Below the pieces are notes generated by a model, which did not search any database, was not told where the DNA came from, and was given only the letters and a program-made list of their open reading frames with translations. This document shows, in pieces, positions 48,298 through 58,326 of a DNA stretch of 64,000 bases. Position numbers and translations under genes: made by a program. This stretch comes from Woeseia sp034521225. Lineage in GTDB: Bacteria > Pseudomonadota > Gammaproteobacteria > Steroidobacterales > Woeseiaceae. The stretch covers positions 1 through 64,000 of the forward strand of contig JAXHMR010000022.1 in the NCBI GenBank assembly GCA_034521225.1, written 5' to 3'. How positions within the stretch are numbered: position 1 is the stretch's first letter; every line of letters begins with the position of its first letter.

Positions 48298-50049
48298 TTG
48301 AAAAGCAGTATTGCAGATTTGCTCGCGGCTTCCATCGCGAGCCTCCCCGAACTGGCCAATAGCCCGGAAGCCGCGTCGATGAGCGTCACCGTCGAGCGCG
48401 CCCGCGATCCACGGCACGGCGACTTCGCGAGCAACATAGCGATGCAGCTCGCGAAACCGATGCGCCGCAATCCGCGCGAACTGGCGCAATTGCTCATCGA
48501 TCACCTGCCCGACAGCGAGCTGGTGGCGAAAGCCGAGATCGCAGGGCCCGGTTTCATTAACTTCTTCGTCAGCGACGCGGCATTTCACCGCGAACTGGCG
48601 GCGATGATTGAGCAAGGCGAGACCTACGGCCGGCAACCGCGCCGCGATGCACCGCACATCCTGCTGGAATTCGTGTCCGCGAACCCTACCGGGCCGCTGC
48701 ACGTCGGCCATGGCCGGCATGCCGCGTTCGGTGCATCACTCGGCAACCTGCTCGAGGCGGCGGGCTACCCGGTCACACGCGAGTACTATGTCAATGATGC
48801 CGGCCGGCAGATGGACATACTCGGCCTCAGCGTCTGGCTGCGCATGCTGGAGCAGGCCGGCATCGAGGTGCCGTTCCCGTCGGCCGGCTATCGTGGCGAC
48901 TACATACGGGATATCGCCGCAACCGTTGACGGCGGCGAACTGTCGTCATTTACCGCTGCTGATATCGTTGATGGCTTGCCGGCGGATGGTCCGGACGGCG
49001 ACAAGGAAGCCCACATCGGTGCGTTGATTGACCGCGCCGAGCAATTGCTTGGGCAGGAACGTTTCCTGTCGATCCGGCAGCAGTCACTGGAATCGATACG
49101 CGACGAGATACGCGAGGACCTGGCCGAATTCGGCGTCAGGTTCGATCGCTGGTTTTCGGAACAGAGCCTGACGGACGACAGTCGCATCGACGAAGCGCTG
49201 GCGGTACTGAAAAAGCGCCGCATGCTGTACGAGAAAGAAGGTGCCTTGTGGTTTCGGGCAACCGACTACGGCGATGAGAAGGACCGCGTCGTCGTACGTG
49301 AGAACGGCAAGAAGACCTATTTTGCATCGGACATCGCCTATCACTTTGACAAGCGAAAACGCGGCTTCGACCACCTGCTCGATATACTCGGTGCCGATCA
49401 CCACGGCTACGTCGCGCGCGTGCGTGCCGGGCTCGAGGCGATGGGGTACGCGGGCGACAGCCTCGAGGTGGAGCTGGTGCAGTTTGTGACGCTGTACCGC
49501 GGCGGAGAGAAACTGTCGATGTCGACGCGCTCCGGCGAGTTCGTTACGCTGCGCGAATTGCGCAACGAAGTGGGCAATGACGCGGCGCGCTTTTTCTATG
49601 TCATGCGCTCGAACGAGCAACATCTCGATTTCGACCTCGAGCTTGCGACGAGCCGCTCGAACGAAAACCCGGTGTATTACATCCAGTACGCGCATGCGCG
49701 CGTCGCGAGCGTATTCCGGCAGCTCGATGAAAAGTCACATGTCTTCGATCCGGACAATGGCCTCGCGAATCTTTCGCTGCTGTCCGAGGATCATGAGAAA
49801 TCCCTGTTGTCGACACTGAGCCGTTATCCGGAGATTCTCGAGCTTGCAGCGTTGAACCGCGCGCCGCAGCACCTCGTGCACTATTTGCGCGACCTCGCCA
49901 ATGAATTCCATACCTACTATAACGCGCATACGTTTATCGTCGATGAGCATAACCTGCGCGATGCGCGGCTGGTGCTGATTACGGCGACGCGTACCGTTAT
50001 TGCGTCGGGTCTTGGCATCCTGGGCGTGTCGGCACCGGATTCGATGTAG
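48298..50049 (+). CDS. argS: Arginyl-tRNA synthetase
   Basis: 583 residues, intact, class I. TTG start at 48298 with only a weak ribosome site, 63 bases after priA. The N-terminal Add-1 domain has RDPRHGDFASNIAMQLAKPM. The HIGH motif is in FVSANPTGPLHVGHGRHAAF. Catalytic-domain signatures are YYVNDAGRQMDILGLSVWLR and LGADHHGYVARVRAGLEAMG. MSTRSGEFVTLREL stands at the position of the KMSKR loop. The anticodon-binding domain ends SGLGILGVSAPDSM. Confidence 0.95.
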   Translation: MKSSIADLLAASIASLPELANSPEAASMSVTVERARDPRHGDFASNIAMQLAKPMRRNPRELAQLLIDHLPDSELVAKAEIAGPGFINFFVSDAAFHRELAAMIEQGETYGRQPRRDAPHILLEFVSANPTGPLHVGHGRHAAFGASLGNLLEAAGYPVTREYYVNDAGRQMDILGLSVWLRMLEQAGIEVPFPSAGYRGDYIRDIAATVDGGELSSFTAADIVDGLPADGPDGDKEAHIGALIDRAEQLLGQERFLSIRQQSLESIRDEIREDLAEFGVRFDRWFSEQSLTDDSRIDEALAVLKKRRMLYEKEGALWFRATDYGDEKDRVVVRENGKKTYFASDIAYHFDKRKRGFDHLLDILGADHHGYVARVRAGLEAMGYAGDSLEVELVQFVTLYRGGEKLSMSTRSGEFVTLRELRNEVGNDAARFFYVMRSNEQHLDFDLELATSRSNENPVYYIQYAHARVASVFRQLDEKSHVFDPDNGLANLSLLSEDHEKSLLSTLSRYPEILELAALNRAPQHLVHYLRDLANEFHTYYNAHTFIVDEHNLRDARLVLITATRTVIASGLGILGVSAPDSM

Positions 50050-50051
50050 CG

Positions 50052-50630
50052 ATGGCGAAGCGACGGAGACGGCGCGCGGCAGCCGGCAACGACTTTCCGG
50101 GCTGGGTCTGGATGATCTTCGGGCTGGCCATCGGCCTGTCGGTGGCGCTGGTGATCTGGCTGCGGCAGGACACACCGGTTGTGCCGGATGCCGCGCCGGT
50201 CGTGCGGCAGGCGCCGCCGCCGTCACCGGTATTGGACGACAACGGTGAAATACCCAAAGAACCTGCTGCCGCTTCGGAATCCGCGCCTGAAAGCCGTTTC
50301 GACTTCTACCGCATGCTGCCGAATTTCGAAGTAGTCATCCCCGAGCAGGAACCGGATGTCACAACGGACAACGAACCGCGGGCCGTCGTCGAATCCGGCA
50401 CCTACATACTGCAGGCCGGATCGTTCAGCAGCCACACCGATGCCGACCGGCGCCGGGCGCAGCTCGCGCTGCAGGGCATAGAGTCAACGATTCAGCGCGT
50501 CGCCATCGAGGACAAGACCTATCATCGCGTCCGCATTGGCCCTATAGACGATCTCGACGAACTGAACCTGCTGCGCAGCCGCTTGCGCGAAGCAAACATC
50601 GACGTGCTGCGCATCAAGTTGAGCGAGTAA
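50052..50630 (+). CDS. SPOR-domain protein, FtsN-like
   Basis: 192 residues: basic N-terminus (KRRRRRAAAGNDFPGW), one membrane helix (about 19-37, WMIFGLAIGLSVALVIWL), a proline-rich linker and a C-terminal SPOR domain (about 117-190: YILQAGSFSSHTDADRRRAQ, then VRIGPIDDLDELNLLRSRL). SPOR domains bind denuded peptidoglycan at the septum. The gene follows argS by 2 bases, a position often held by ftsN-like genes. It is shorter than E. coli FtsN, so the symbol is withheld. Confidence 0.8.
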   Translation: MAKRRRRRAAAGNDFPGWVWMIFGLAIGLSVALVIWLRQDTPVVPDAAPVVRQAPPPSPVLDDNGEIPKEPAAASESAPESRFDFYRMLPNFEVVIPEQEPDVTTDNEPRAVVESGTYILQAGSFSSHTDADRRRAQLALQGIESTIQRVAIEDKTYHRVRIGPIDDLDELNLLRSRLREANIDVLRIKLSE

Positions 50631-50632
50631 CA

Positions 50633-51862
50633 ATGACGGGGCCCGGCGCTGCTTCACTGGTTCGCCTGCTCCTGGCCGCACTGTGTCTCGCGGCGGGGTG
50701 CAGCACGGCGCCCGCCGTGGATACGACGCAACGTGAAAACCGGGAAGAGACTCGCGCTGCTGAAGGGACCAGTGAGGCGCCTGCGGCAACGGAACGCGTA
50801 GCCGAGCCGGCGCCGGATCCGCGCCGGATCACCATCGCAGCCGTCGGCGACATGATGCTGGGCACTGACTACCCGGAGAACCATCTGCCTGACGATGACG
50901 GCATTTCGTTCCTGGCGGGCGTGAGCGACGTACTGCGCGAGGCTGACGTGACGTTCGGTAATCTCGAAGGCGTACTGGTGGACGGCGGTGAGCCGGTCAA
51001 AAAATGCAGCAGCAAGTCCGCATGCTACCTGTTTCGTTCGCCGGCCCGGTATGCGCAACACTACGCCAGTGTCGGCTTCGACCTGCTGAGCGTGGCCAAT
51101 AATCATGCCCGTGACTTTGGCGAGGAAGGCCGCACGGCCACGATGGAGGCGGTTGCCGCCGCCGGCATGCTGCATTCCGGCCGTGACGGAGACTTTGCGA
51201 CCTTCACGCAGAATGGCCTTCGCGTCGCATTCCTGGCGTTTGCTGTCACGCGCAATTCAAACCTGATGCACGACTACGAACTCGCAGCGCGCACCGTAGA
51301 ATCGTTCGCCGTCGATCATGACATCGTCATTGTTTCGTTTCACGGCGGCGCCGAAGGGCGCGACGTCACGCGCCTGCCGTTCGCCGAGGAAGAGTATTAC
51401 GGCGAGCCACGCGGTGACGTTGTCCGGTTTGCCCGGCTGATGGTCGATTCCGGTGCGGACCTCTTGCTGGGCCACGGACCGCATGTCGTGCGTGCGATGG
51501 AACGCTATCGTGACCGCCTGATTGCCTACAGCCTCGGCAACTTTGCAACCTATTACGGCATCAGCGTCGACGGCCTGAACGGTGTTGCACCAATCCTGGT
51601 CGCGGAACTGGATGCTGAAGGCCGCTTCCTGCGTGGTCACATCCACTCAACGGTGCAGATTCGCCCGGGCGGCCCGCAACCGGACGCCGGTCAGCACGCG
51701 CTGTCGCTGCTGCGCGATCTCAGCGTCGCCGATTTCGGCGATCCCGGCCTTGAGTTCCATGAGGACGGCCGGCTGACGAGGAGCGAACGGGCCTACACGC
51801 GGCCGTGGCCGCCGGAAGAGACAGTTGCCCGGCGAACAGTAGAACCTGCGCCGGCCTGGTAG
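50633..51862 (+). CDS. CapA-family (PGA_cap) lipoprotein
   Basis: 409 residues with a lipoprotein signal (LLLAALCLAAGC, Cys 23), then an acidic linker. The CapA metallophosphatase-like domain begins ITIAAVGDMMLGTDYPENHL. It includes TFGNLEGVLVDGG, LLSVANNHARDFGEEG, IVIVSFHGGAEG, LLGHGPHVVRAMERY and LIAYSLGNFATYYG. These are the metal-binding motifs (G-D, N-L-E, N-N-H, H-x-G, H-x-H/GHGPH). The family takes part in polyglutamate capsule synthesis in Bacillus; in gammaproteobacteria the role is unknown. Two bases after the SPOR gene. Confidence 0.85.
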   Translation: MTGPGAASLVRLLLAALCLAAGCSTAPAVDTTQRENREETRAAEGTSEAPAATERVAEPAPDPRRITIAAVGDMMLGTDYPENHLPDDDGISFLAGVSDVLREADVTFGNLEGVLVDGGEPVKKCSSKSACYLFRSPARYAQHYASVGFDLLSVANNHARDFGEEGRTATMEAVAAAGMLHSGRDGDFATFTQNGLRVAFLAFAVTRNSNLMHDYELAARTVESFAVDHDIVIVSFHGGAEGRDVTRLPFAEEEYYGEPRGDVVRFARLMVDSGADLLLGHGPHVVRAMERYRDRLIAYSLGNFATYYGISVDGLNGVAPILVAELDAEGRFLRGHIHSTVQIRPGGPQPDAGQHALSLLRDLSVADFGDPGLEFHEDGRLTRSERAYTRPWPPEETVARRTVEPAPAW

Positions 51863-51979
51863 GTGTCCTGCCGTACGGTCGTGATCGTGACAGAGAGCGA
51901 CCCGCGGACGCTGGCCGCGCCGAATGGCCGCTTCATCATGCCGCGCACGTTTGCACTGAGCGTCGGATACGAGTTCTGA
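51863..51979 (+). pseudogene. C-terminal remnant of a TonB-dependent receptor
   Basis: Directly after the capA stop, and in the same frame, 38 codons end in NGRFIMPRTFALSVGYEF. This is the typical closing strand of a TonB-dependent outer-membrane receptor (P-R-T-F-x-L-S-x-x-Y-x-F with terminal Phe). No start codon context or other receptor sequence is present, so it looks like the trace of a larger gene lost by deletion. Confidence 0.5.
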
Positions 51980-51987
51980 GGGCACGC

Positions 51988-52020
51988 GGCGGGAGTGCCG
52001 GGTCACGGCCTCCCGCCTTT
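51988..52020 (+). terminator. Probable terminator after the CapA/receptor-remnant region
   Basis: GGCGGGAG (51988-51995) pairs with CTCCCGCC (52010-52017) around a 14-base loop, followed by three T. GC-rich stem with a short T-run, so efficiency is uncertain. Confidence 0.5.
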
Positions 52021-52110
52021 AGCCCCGGCGCGACCGGGAGCCCGGGACCCCGGGCTGCTATCCTCGCCCGCCAGCCGGCATCCCGGCGGGGCACGTAACG
52101 GAATCTGGCC

Positions 52111-52440
52111 ATGCAATACGCGCTGATCAAACTGTCCCTGTTCATCAATTATTTCGTGTTCGCGATACTGCTGAACAGCGTCGGCACCGTCATCCTGCAG
52201 GTGCAACAGCTATGGCGTGACCGAGTCCGCCGCCAGCGTGCTCGAGGCGTTCAAGGACCTGCCGATCGGCGATCACGTCCTTCCTCGTCGCATCGTTCAT
52301 CGCGCGTATCGGCTACAAGCGCAGCATGCTGATCGCGCTTGGATTCATAGCGCTGGTCTGTCTCGCGATGCCAATGTTGCCGCAGTTCTGGATGGGCCCG
52401 GTCGGAGGACTTGTACTGCGCGAATGCCGACTTTTTTTTC
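52111..52440 (+). pseudogene. Truncated MFS transporter
   Basis: The first about 105 residues of a major-facilitator protein. The ATG at 52111 gives LIKLSLFINYFVFAILLNSV. A shift near 52210 continues as YGVTESAASVLEAFKDLPIA. A second, near 52272, joins SFLVASFIARIGYKRSMLIA, with the conserved R-x-G-x-(K/R)-R loop after helix 2, and helix 3 (LGFIALVCLAMPMLPQFW). Similarity ends near 52400-52430, exactly where the opposing Fic gene begins. The remaining three quarters of the transporter are absent. Confidence 0.65.
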
Positions 52441-53997
52441 ACTGGTCATGCGTATCCCCTGCCCTGAATGCCTCGGCCACGACGCCCTCAGCGGTGGCCA
52501 GCTCCTCTTCCTTCATCCAGCCAAAATGACTGGCCCGCTTGTTCGTGGACAACTTGAAGCCGTTCTGATGGACCAGCCGGATGAATAGATCAAGGTCCTT
52601 GTCCGGCCAGTCCATGAATGCGTTCAATTCGCGATGGGCCCTATCGAAGCCCAGCAGGAACGCGATCTCACGCTCCAGATCCTCCTCAACGGTTCGCTCC
52701 AGGGCGCCATACAGGAACTCAGCCTGTACCGTCGCATCGTAGTATCGGTACAAATAGGAGTCGTTGCCACGCGCCGAGATATCGGCGGTGTCGGGGTTCC
52801 AGTCGGTCCGCTCCCGAATGGGCTTCGAAAACGCCTCAAGCGCCGCGATGTATTGGTCCAGGTTCGCAAGCATTACCGCGGAAACCGGCAGGACGATCCC
52901 GCGGGGCGTGAAGTCAGCCTGCGTGAGGATTTCGTGAATCAGGGTAACGGTGAATACGCCCGTTGCCGTCCATGAACGGGTGCACGAACACGAACCCGAA
53001 CGCCACGGAGGCGGCGAACACCACGGCGTCCATTTCCGGATTGCGGGTCGTCATGTCCAGCAGGCCGCGCATCAGGCGCGGCACATCGGCCGGACGCGGC
53101 GGCATGAAATCGACCTGCTTGCGGTAGCCGAGGTCCTTGCCGACCCAGTTCTGCTTCCCCCGCAGGAGAACTCGTGGAAGCGCGGGTCCACCACGGCGTT
53201 CTGGAGCTCGACCAGACGTTCCTCGGTCAACGGGACCGAGAGATCCGCCTGCCGTAGCAAGTCCGCGAAACGCTGCGCGCGATTCGCGGACGGTTTCTCG
53301 CGCTCGATTTCGAAGGAAGACTGCGTTTCCTTCAGGTAAAGGAACGCCGCCGCTCGGTGCAGCATCGACGCGTCATAGCTGGCGAGTTTCGCGTGAACTC
53401 TGGCCCGAAGGTCGGATTCGACCATGCGGACAAGGTATTCGGTGCGGCGAACCAGCGGACAGAAATCTCGGGTACCGGGCACGTTGTCGATCACGCGATA
53501 GCGGGAATCGCGCGGCCCGGTTTCCGGGCCGAACTGCTGGCTCGTGTCCAGCAGCTTCACATAGGTCCTCCGGGACCCGACCCGCGGTTTCAGTCGTCGC
53601 CCGGTCAACCACTCGAACAGATAGCCCGCCCGGCGGGCGTACATCGAGTCTGGCGTCGCGGCCAACCACTCGTTCAGCTCACCTTCGCCCGCGCGTTCGA
53701 ACAGGAGAGCCAGCACTTCCAGATTGACGCCTTCATAGCGCAATGCGAATTGAAGATGGGCGACCAGGGTGGGGTTGGGCTCGTACTTGGCCTCGAACAC
53801 CTGGGTCTCGAGGTCGCCATGGCGGCGTGTTTCACGCCCCTTTACGCTGGTGTCGACGCAGGCGTCTGCCGCCAGCGGTCGTGCCGGCAGGTGGTACTGG
53901 TCAATCAGCCATCGATAGCCCAGGGGCATCAGCATGTCGGTTCGGCTCCGGCCCGGAGTTTCAAGCGCTGACAGAGAGTAACACGCGTTTTTTCACT
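52434..53997. mobile_element. Possible inserted segment carrying the Fic gene
   Basis: TTTTTTCACT occurs at 52434-52443 and 53988-53997, just at the two ends of the Fic gene. The left copy lies where the MFS gene loses similarity. No integrase, transposase or clear inverted ends were seen. The repeat is short and T-rich, so chance is possible. Confidence 0.3.
52439..53935 (-). CDS. Fic-family protein (AMPylase-like; two frameshifts)
   Basis: About 498 residues. The Fic active-site motif is complete: HPFMDGNGRIHR at about 52945-52980, with the catalytic His. Enzymes of this family transfer AMP or related groups to target proteins. The N-terminal half (LATSLTD-free, starting MLMPLGYRWLIDQYHLPARP) has long helical regions, and a possible inhibitory segment (SSFEIEREKPSANRAQRFAD, matching the S-x-x-x-E-(G/K)-E type found in Fic proteins with built-in inhibition). 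Frameshifts near 53150 and 52945. Located between a truncated MFS gene and ntrX, flanked by TTTTTTCACT direct repeats. A recent insertion is likely. Confidence 0.8.
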
Positions 53998-54147
53998 TTT
54001 CTCCGGATTTTTATGCGCGCCGACACACCCTACGGGTATGATTCCTGGGAAACGCGCCTATTTATAGGAATAGGCACGTGCTTTTCCGGATCCAGACCAG
54101 TCGCCACCGCATCTGCAACAGCGTATGGGTGCGGCTGGAAGACTGCG

Positions 54148-55521
54148 CTAATCGTCCGCGCTCGCGCCCACGGACCGAAAATCGACGCCGAGCGACCGCA
54201 GCTTGCGGTACAGATGCGTACGCTCCATGCCGACACGTTTCGCGAGCTTGCCGACCTTGCCATCGCAGAGCACCAGCTGCTGTTGCAGGTACGCGCGTTC
54301 GAACTGTTCACGTGCCTCGCGCAACGGCAGGGATAACAGATCCTGCTTGACCAGCGGCTCGTCGTCGTGAGTACCCGCGGTGATCACACTCTCGATTTCG
54401 TCGAGCGTGACCTCTTCACCGGAGCCCGTGAGCAGCAGGCGGCGCACAATGTTTTTCAGTTCACGTACGTTATCCGGCCACGGATAGTTGCGCAGCCGGT
54501 TCTGTGCCGCGACATTGAAGCGGCGGAACTTGAGCCCCTCGGTATCGACCAGTTTGTCGACGTAATAATTAAGCAGCTCGGGAACATCCTCGGCATACTC
54601 CCGTAGCGGCGGTATCCGCACACTCAGTGTGTTGATAGCGGAGACCAGCTCGCGGCGCAATTTTCCGGCGATGATGTCGTTTTCGAAGTCCTCGCGGATC
54701 GTTGCGAGCACGCGTGCCCTGATCTCGATCGGCTGGTGACCGCCGCGGCGCGTGAAGCGGCGCTTCTCCAGTGCACTGATAATAAGTTTCTGCGCATTGT
54801 CATTGAGGTCGCAGAGCTCATCGAAAATCACGGTGCCTTCGCCCGCGCGCTCAAAAACACCCTTGACCGTCTCACTACCGTCCTCACTGCCAAACAGCTG
54901 TTCCTCGGCGTTACTGTCTGTCAGCGATGTGGCGAGCAGTGTCTCGAGCGGACCGTCGGCTCGGTGGCTAAGCCCGTGCATATATTGCGCAAAGGCGCCA
55001 CGGCCGGTGCCTGGCTCACCGATCAGCAACACCGGCGAATCATGCGATGCGTAGCGCTGCACGGTCTCGCGCAGATCCTGCATCAGCCGGCTGCGGCCCA
55101 CCGGCGCGAGCAGCGACGGAAGCATCTGTCGGGAAGCCGCGCTCCTGCGCTTGTGTGCTTCGAGCGCCCGCTCGACCGTGCGCAGTAACTTGGCGATCGA
55201 CAGCGGCTTTTCAACAAAATCAAACGCGCCAAGTCGCGTTGCTTCTACGGCCGTGTCTACCGTGCCATGCCCCGACATGATGACAACCGGACAGTTCAGC
55301 GAGCCCCTCTCCGACCATTCGCGCAACAGCGTGATGCCGTCCGTGTCCGGCATCCAGATATCCAGCAGGACCAGCTCGAACGTTCCCTCGTCACACGCGG
55401 TACGCGCGGCGGCAGCGTTTGCTGCGACGGTGACCTGGTATCCCTCGTCCGCCAGAATGTCCTTGATCAATGTCCGGATGTCGGCCTCGTCATCCACGAC
55501 CAGCACGCGTGATGTGCTCAT
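54148..55521 (-). CDS. ntrX: NtrX-type response regulator with degenerate AAA+ domain
   Basis: 457 residues, intact. The receiver (1-120) has the phospho-acceptor Asp54 in LVLLDIWMPDTDG and a conserved KPL. The central AAA+ domain is altered. Walker A reads LLIGEPGTGRGAFA, with Arg where Lys is expected. The GAFTGA loop that contacts sigma-54 is missing (the stretch reads FGSEDGSETVKGVFERAGEG). Walker B is VIFDELCDLND. RIPPLREYAEDVPEL and NYPWPDNVRELKNIVRRLLL remain. The C-terminal HTH (GKVGKLAKRVGMERTHLYRK) is intact. It probably binds DNA but may not activate sigma-54. Its start overlaps the ntrY stop. Confidence 0.85.
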   Translation of the reverse strand: MSTSRVLVVDDEADIRTLIKDILADEGYQVTVAANAAAARTACDEGTFELVLLDIWMPDTDGITLLREWSERGSLNCPVVIMSGHGTVDTAVEATRLGAFDFVEKPLSIAKLLRTVERALEAHKRRSAASRQMLPSLLAPVGRSRLMQDLRETVQRYASHDSPVLLIGEPGTGRGAFAQYMHGLSHRADGPLETLLATSLTDSNAEEQLFGSEDGSETVKGVFERAGEGTVIFDELCDLNDNAQKLIISALEKRRFTRRGGHQPIEIRARVLATIREDFENDIIAGKLRRELVSAINTLSVRIPPLREYAEDVPELLNYYVDKLVDTEGLKFRRFNVAAQNRLRNYPWPDNVRELKNIVRRLLLTGSGEEVTLDEIESVITAGTHDDEPLVKQDLLSLPLREAREQFERAYLQQQLVLCDGKVGKLAKRVGMERTHLYRKLRSLGVDFRSVGASADD

Positions 55522-57750
55522 GCTCTCTCCCTCCGTTTCTCAGTGCGACCCGGCATCTTCGCGATCAGTTTTTCTCGCGCAACCTCGGTCGCAGGCAGGC
55601 GAATGCGAATGACCGCTCCGCCGTCTTGCCGGTTCTCAGCTTCAATTGTGCCGGCATGTTCTTCAACGAGCTTCTTTACGATGGCAAGGCCCAGACCCGT
55701 GCCTTTGGGCTTGGTCGTAACGTACGGATCAAATACCTGCGACACCGACCCGGTCTTGAATCCCGGTCCATTGTCCTCGACGACTATTTCGATAATGTCG
55801 GCATCGAGATACTGACTCGCCGACACTGTCACATCGATACAACCATCCTGGATGTTTTCCAATGCCTCGATCGAATTCCGTATCAGGTTGTGCAGGATCT
55901 GCCGGATGCGGCCCATGTCAGCCTCGAGCGGCGGCAGGTCATCGTTTGCATGCAGCACAATGGCAATTTCGCTCTCCTGCGCGCGATAGAGATCGACCAC
56001 TTCGTTTGCGAGCCGCTCAACACTGAACTGGTGGATGTCCATATCCGGTGCCCGCGCGTAATCGCTGAAGGCGTTGACCATCTCTTTCATCGCCTCGACC
56101 TGCTGCACGATCGTGTGCGTTGCCCGATCGAGTATCTGCGCCTCATCGGGCGACATCGTCTGCAAATACTTGCGCCGCAACCGTTCGGCGGATAGCTGTA
56201 TCGGCGTCAGCGGATTCTTGATCTCATGGGCAAGCCGCCTTGCAACCTCGCCCCAGGCCGCATCGCGCTGTGCCTGCAGCAGCGCCGTGATGTCATCGAA
56301 TACGATGACGAAGCCGGCGGCGTGATCCTCGTCACCAGGCAGTGCTGTGCACGCACAGGTCAGCACTCGCCGGCCCACCTCGCCGCGCAACACGATCTGC
56401 TCGCGCCACTCGCGCTCACCGGCGTTGAGGTGCACGCGGGCCACTTCAACGAACTGCTCGAGCAGCGGTTCACCGACGGCGACGTCCGTCAGTAATTCGC
56501 CGACACGATTGTCCAGCTTGACGTTCAGGATTGCGCCGGCGGCCTCGTTCGCCGTACGAATGCGCAGATCCGATTCGAGCGACACGACACCGGTGGAGAG
56601 CCTTGCAAGAATCACTTCGAGATTCGCACGCTCCGCCTCAACCTGCGCCTGGCTCAGGCTTGCCTGGCGCCGCGCTGTCGACAGGCGCTGTGTCATGTCG
56701 TTGAACGAACTGACCAGGAATCCGATCTCGTCCCGCGACGGCGTCGGCAGGCGGGTATCGAAATCACCCTTGGCGACGGCGCGCGTGCCGGCCACGAGAT
56801 CCTGTATTGGCTGCACAAGACGCCGCGACAGCACGAACGCACCGTAGATCGATGCCAGCAGTGACAGCATCAGCACGACGGTCAGTGTCATCGTGAACGT
56901 GCGCTTCAGCGGTTCGCGCAGGTATTCGGCGAGCTTGTAATCACTGTAGGCCGAGTTGACGCTGTCTGGCCATGCGGCTGATGCGATCCGACACAGGAAA
57001 TCGCGCCTGCAGAAGGCCCGCAATGTCCTGGCGGCTGCCGCCCCCGATCGGTACCGCGGTGCGGATTTCGTAGTTGCCGTCCTCCAGCGGAAACAGGCGC
57101 ACGTACGGGCGGTTCTGCTGGATTTGCAACAACACCTCGTCGATTGGTGCTACAGGCACGCTGCCGGCGGACAGGTCGGAACTCGTCGCAAGGATGCGCT
57201 GGTTGCGGCCGAAAAGCGTGATCTCCTGTGCGCCGGTTTCGCGCCGCAGCATGTTCAGTTCAAAAATGAGCTGGCGCAGGCTGACCTCTTCGAGCCGCGC
57301 ACCGATTCTCGCCGTGCTGTTCAAATGCTGCCGCATCTGCGTTTCGAGTGCCGCGCGGCTCAGTGCCAGCGCATCGTCCAGCCCGGCCTCGACTTCAACG
57401 TTGAACCAGGTATCAATGCCGCGATTGATGAACTGCATCGAAAAATAGAAAACCACGAGCAGCGGAATGACGGCCAGGCCAACGAACATGCCGACCATGC
57501 GTGCCTTCAGCCTGGAGCCCGGTACATGCGTCCGGTATTCGCGAAACAGTCGCGCCAGGTTGCCGACCATCAGCGCCAGTAAAACAAGGACGCCTGCGAC
57601 GTTGATTAACAGTATGTAGACGTAGAGCCGGTCGAATTCCTGCGAATCCTGTGCCGTGCGGCTCAGCAGGTACAGCGCCACCAGCGCAAGCACGACGCCG
57701 GTAATGCCGAGCGTGCCATAGAGGATGCGCTTCAGCGTTCGAGCGGCCAT
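55518..57750 (-). CDS. ntrY: NtrY-type sensor histidine kinase (one frameshift)
   Basis: About 744 residues. N-terminal membrane helices (ILYGTLGITGVVLALVALYL, then VYILLINVAGVLVLLALMVG and MVGMFVGLAVIPLLVVFYFS) precede an extracytoplasmic sensor. A frameshift near 56970 joins a fourth helix (MTLTVVLMLSLLASIYGAFV), a HAMP domain, a PAS domain (LARLSTGVVSLESDLRIRTA), the histidine box RRLAHEIKNPLTPIQLSAER and ATPase motifs (LIRNSIEALENI, VEDNGPGFK, KPKGTGLGLAIVKKLVEEHA). It pairs with NtrX in control of nitrogen or envelope/redox functions. The start at 57750 overlaps the DUF4390 gene by 19 bases. Confidence 0.88.
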
Positions 57751-58319
57751 TCGTACCACTCACTTTTCAACTGCCATTGGTCCCGCCAGAAGAACAGGAT
57801 GCGGAGCGGCGCCGGGTATTGCTGGGTACTCAAAACCGCCTGCAGCCGCATGCGGTAGTCCGCGCCGGGCTCGAGTATTGCGTCGTCGACGATCGGCAGG
57901 TCCTGGATACGCCCGAGGCTGTTGAGCGCCGAATACAGCGTCGAGAAGGATTCCTGGTTGCCGCTGTTCCTGTTGCGCACGATATAGCGCTGGCTCAACG
58001 GGCGGTATTCGAGTTCGTAGAGCAGCGTCAGCTCCGCATCGGTGGCATCCGGCATGAACCGCCGAACCCTGAGCGCTTCGATATTGAGCTCAATCGTCAA
58101 TGGTACGCCGCTGTTCAGCGCGTCGAGTGCCTCGTCGCTCAAAACCAGCTGCAGTCGCGCATCCAGCACTTGCACGCCATTGACCAGGCGGGTGCTGGCC
58201 GAGCGGACATCGAAATAGCCATGCCGGTCCGTGCCCTCCTGTGCCAGTGCGCCGCCGACCAGCATGGCAGACAACATCGCCAGTAGCGTGGTGGCGGCGT
58301 GTAATACGGGCCGGCTCAT
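57732..58319 (-). CDS. DUF4390 domain protein
   Basis: 195 residues with a signal peptide (TTLLAMLSAMLVGGALAQ), so exported. GYFDVRSASTRLVNGVQVLD and LDALNSGVPLTIELNIEALR, then YELEYRPLSQRYIVRNRNSG, are the DUF4390 pattern. It is conserved between rsmB and ntrY in many gamma- and betaproteobacteria. This placement suggests that it works with NtrYX, but its function is unknown. Start at 58319 chosen because it begins the signal peptide. Confidence 0.8.
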   Translation of the reverse strand: MSRPVLHAATTLLAMLSAMLVGGALAQEGTDRHGYFDVRSASTRLVNGVQVLDARLQLVLSDEALDALNSGVPLTIELNIEALRVRRFMPDATDAELTLLYELEYRPLSQRYIVRNRNSGNQESFSTLYSALNSLGRIQDLPIVDDAILEPGADYRMRLQAVLSTQQYPAPLRILFFWRDQWQLKSEWYEWPLER

Positions 58320-58326
58320 GCGGTGG

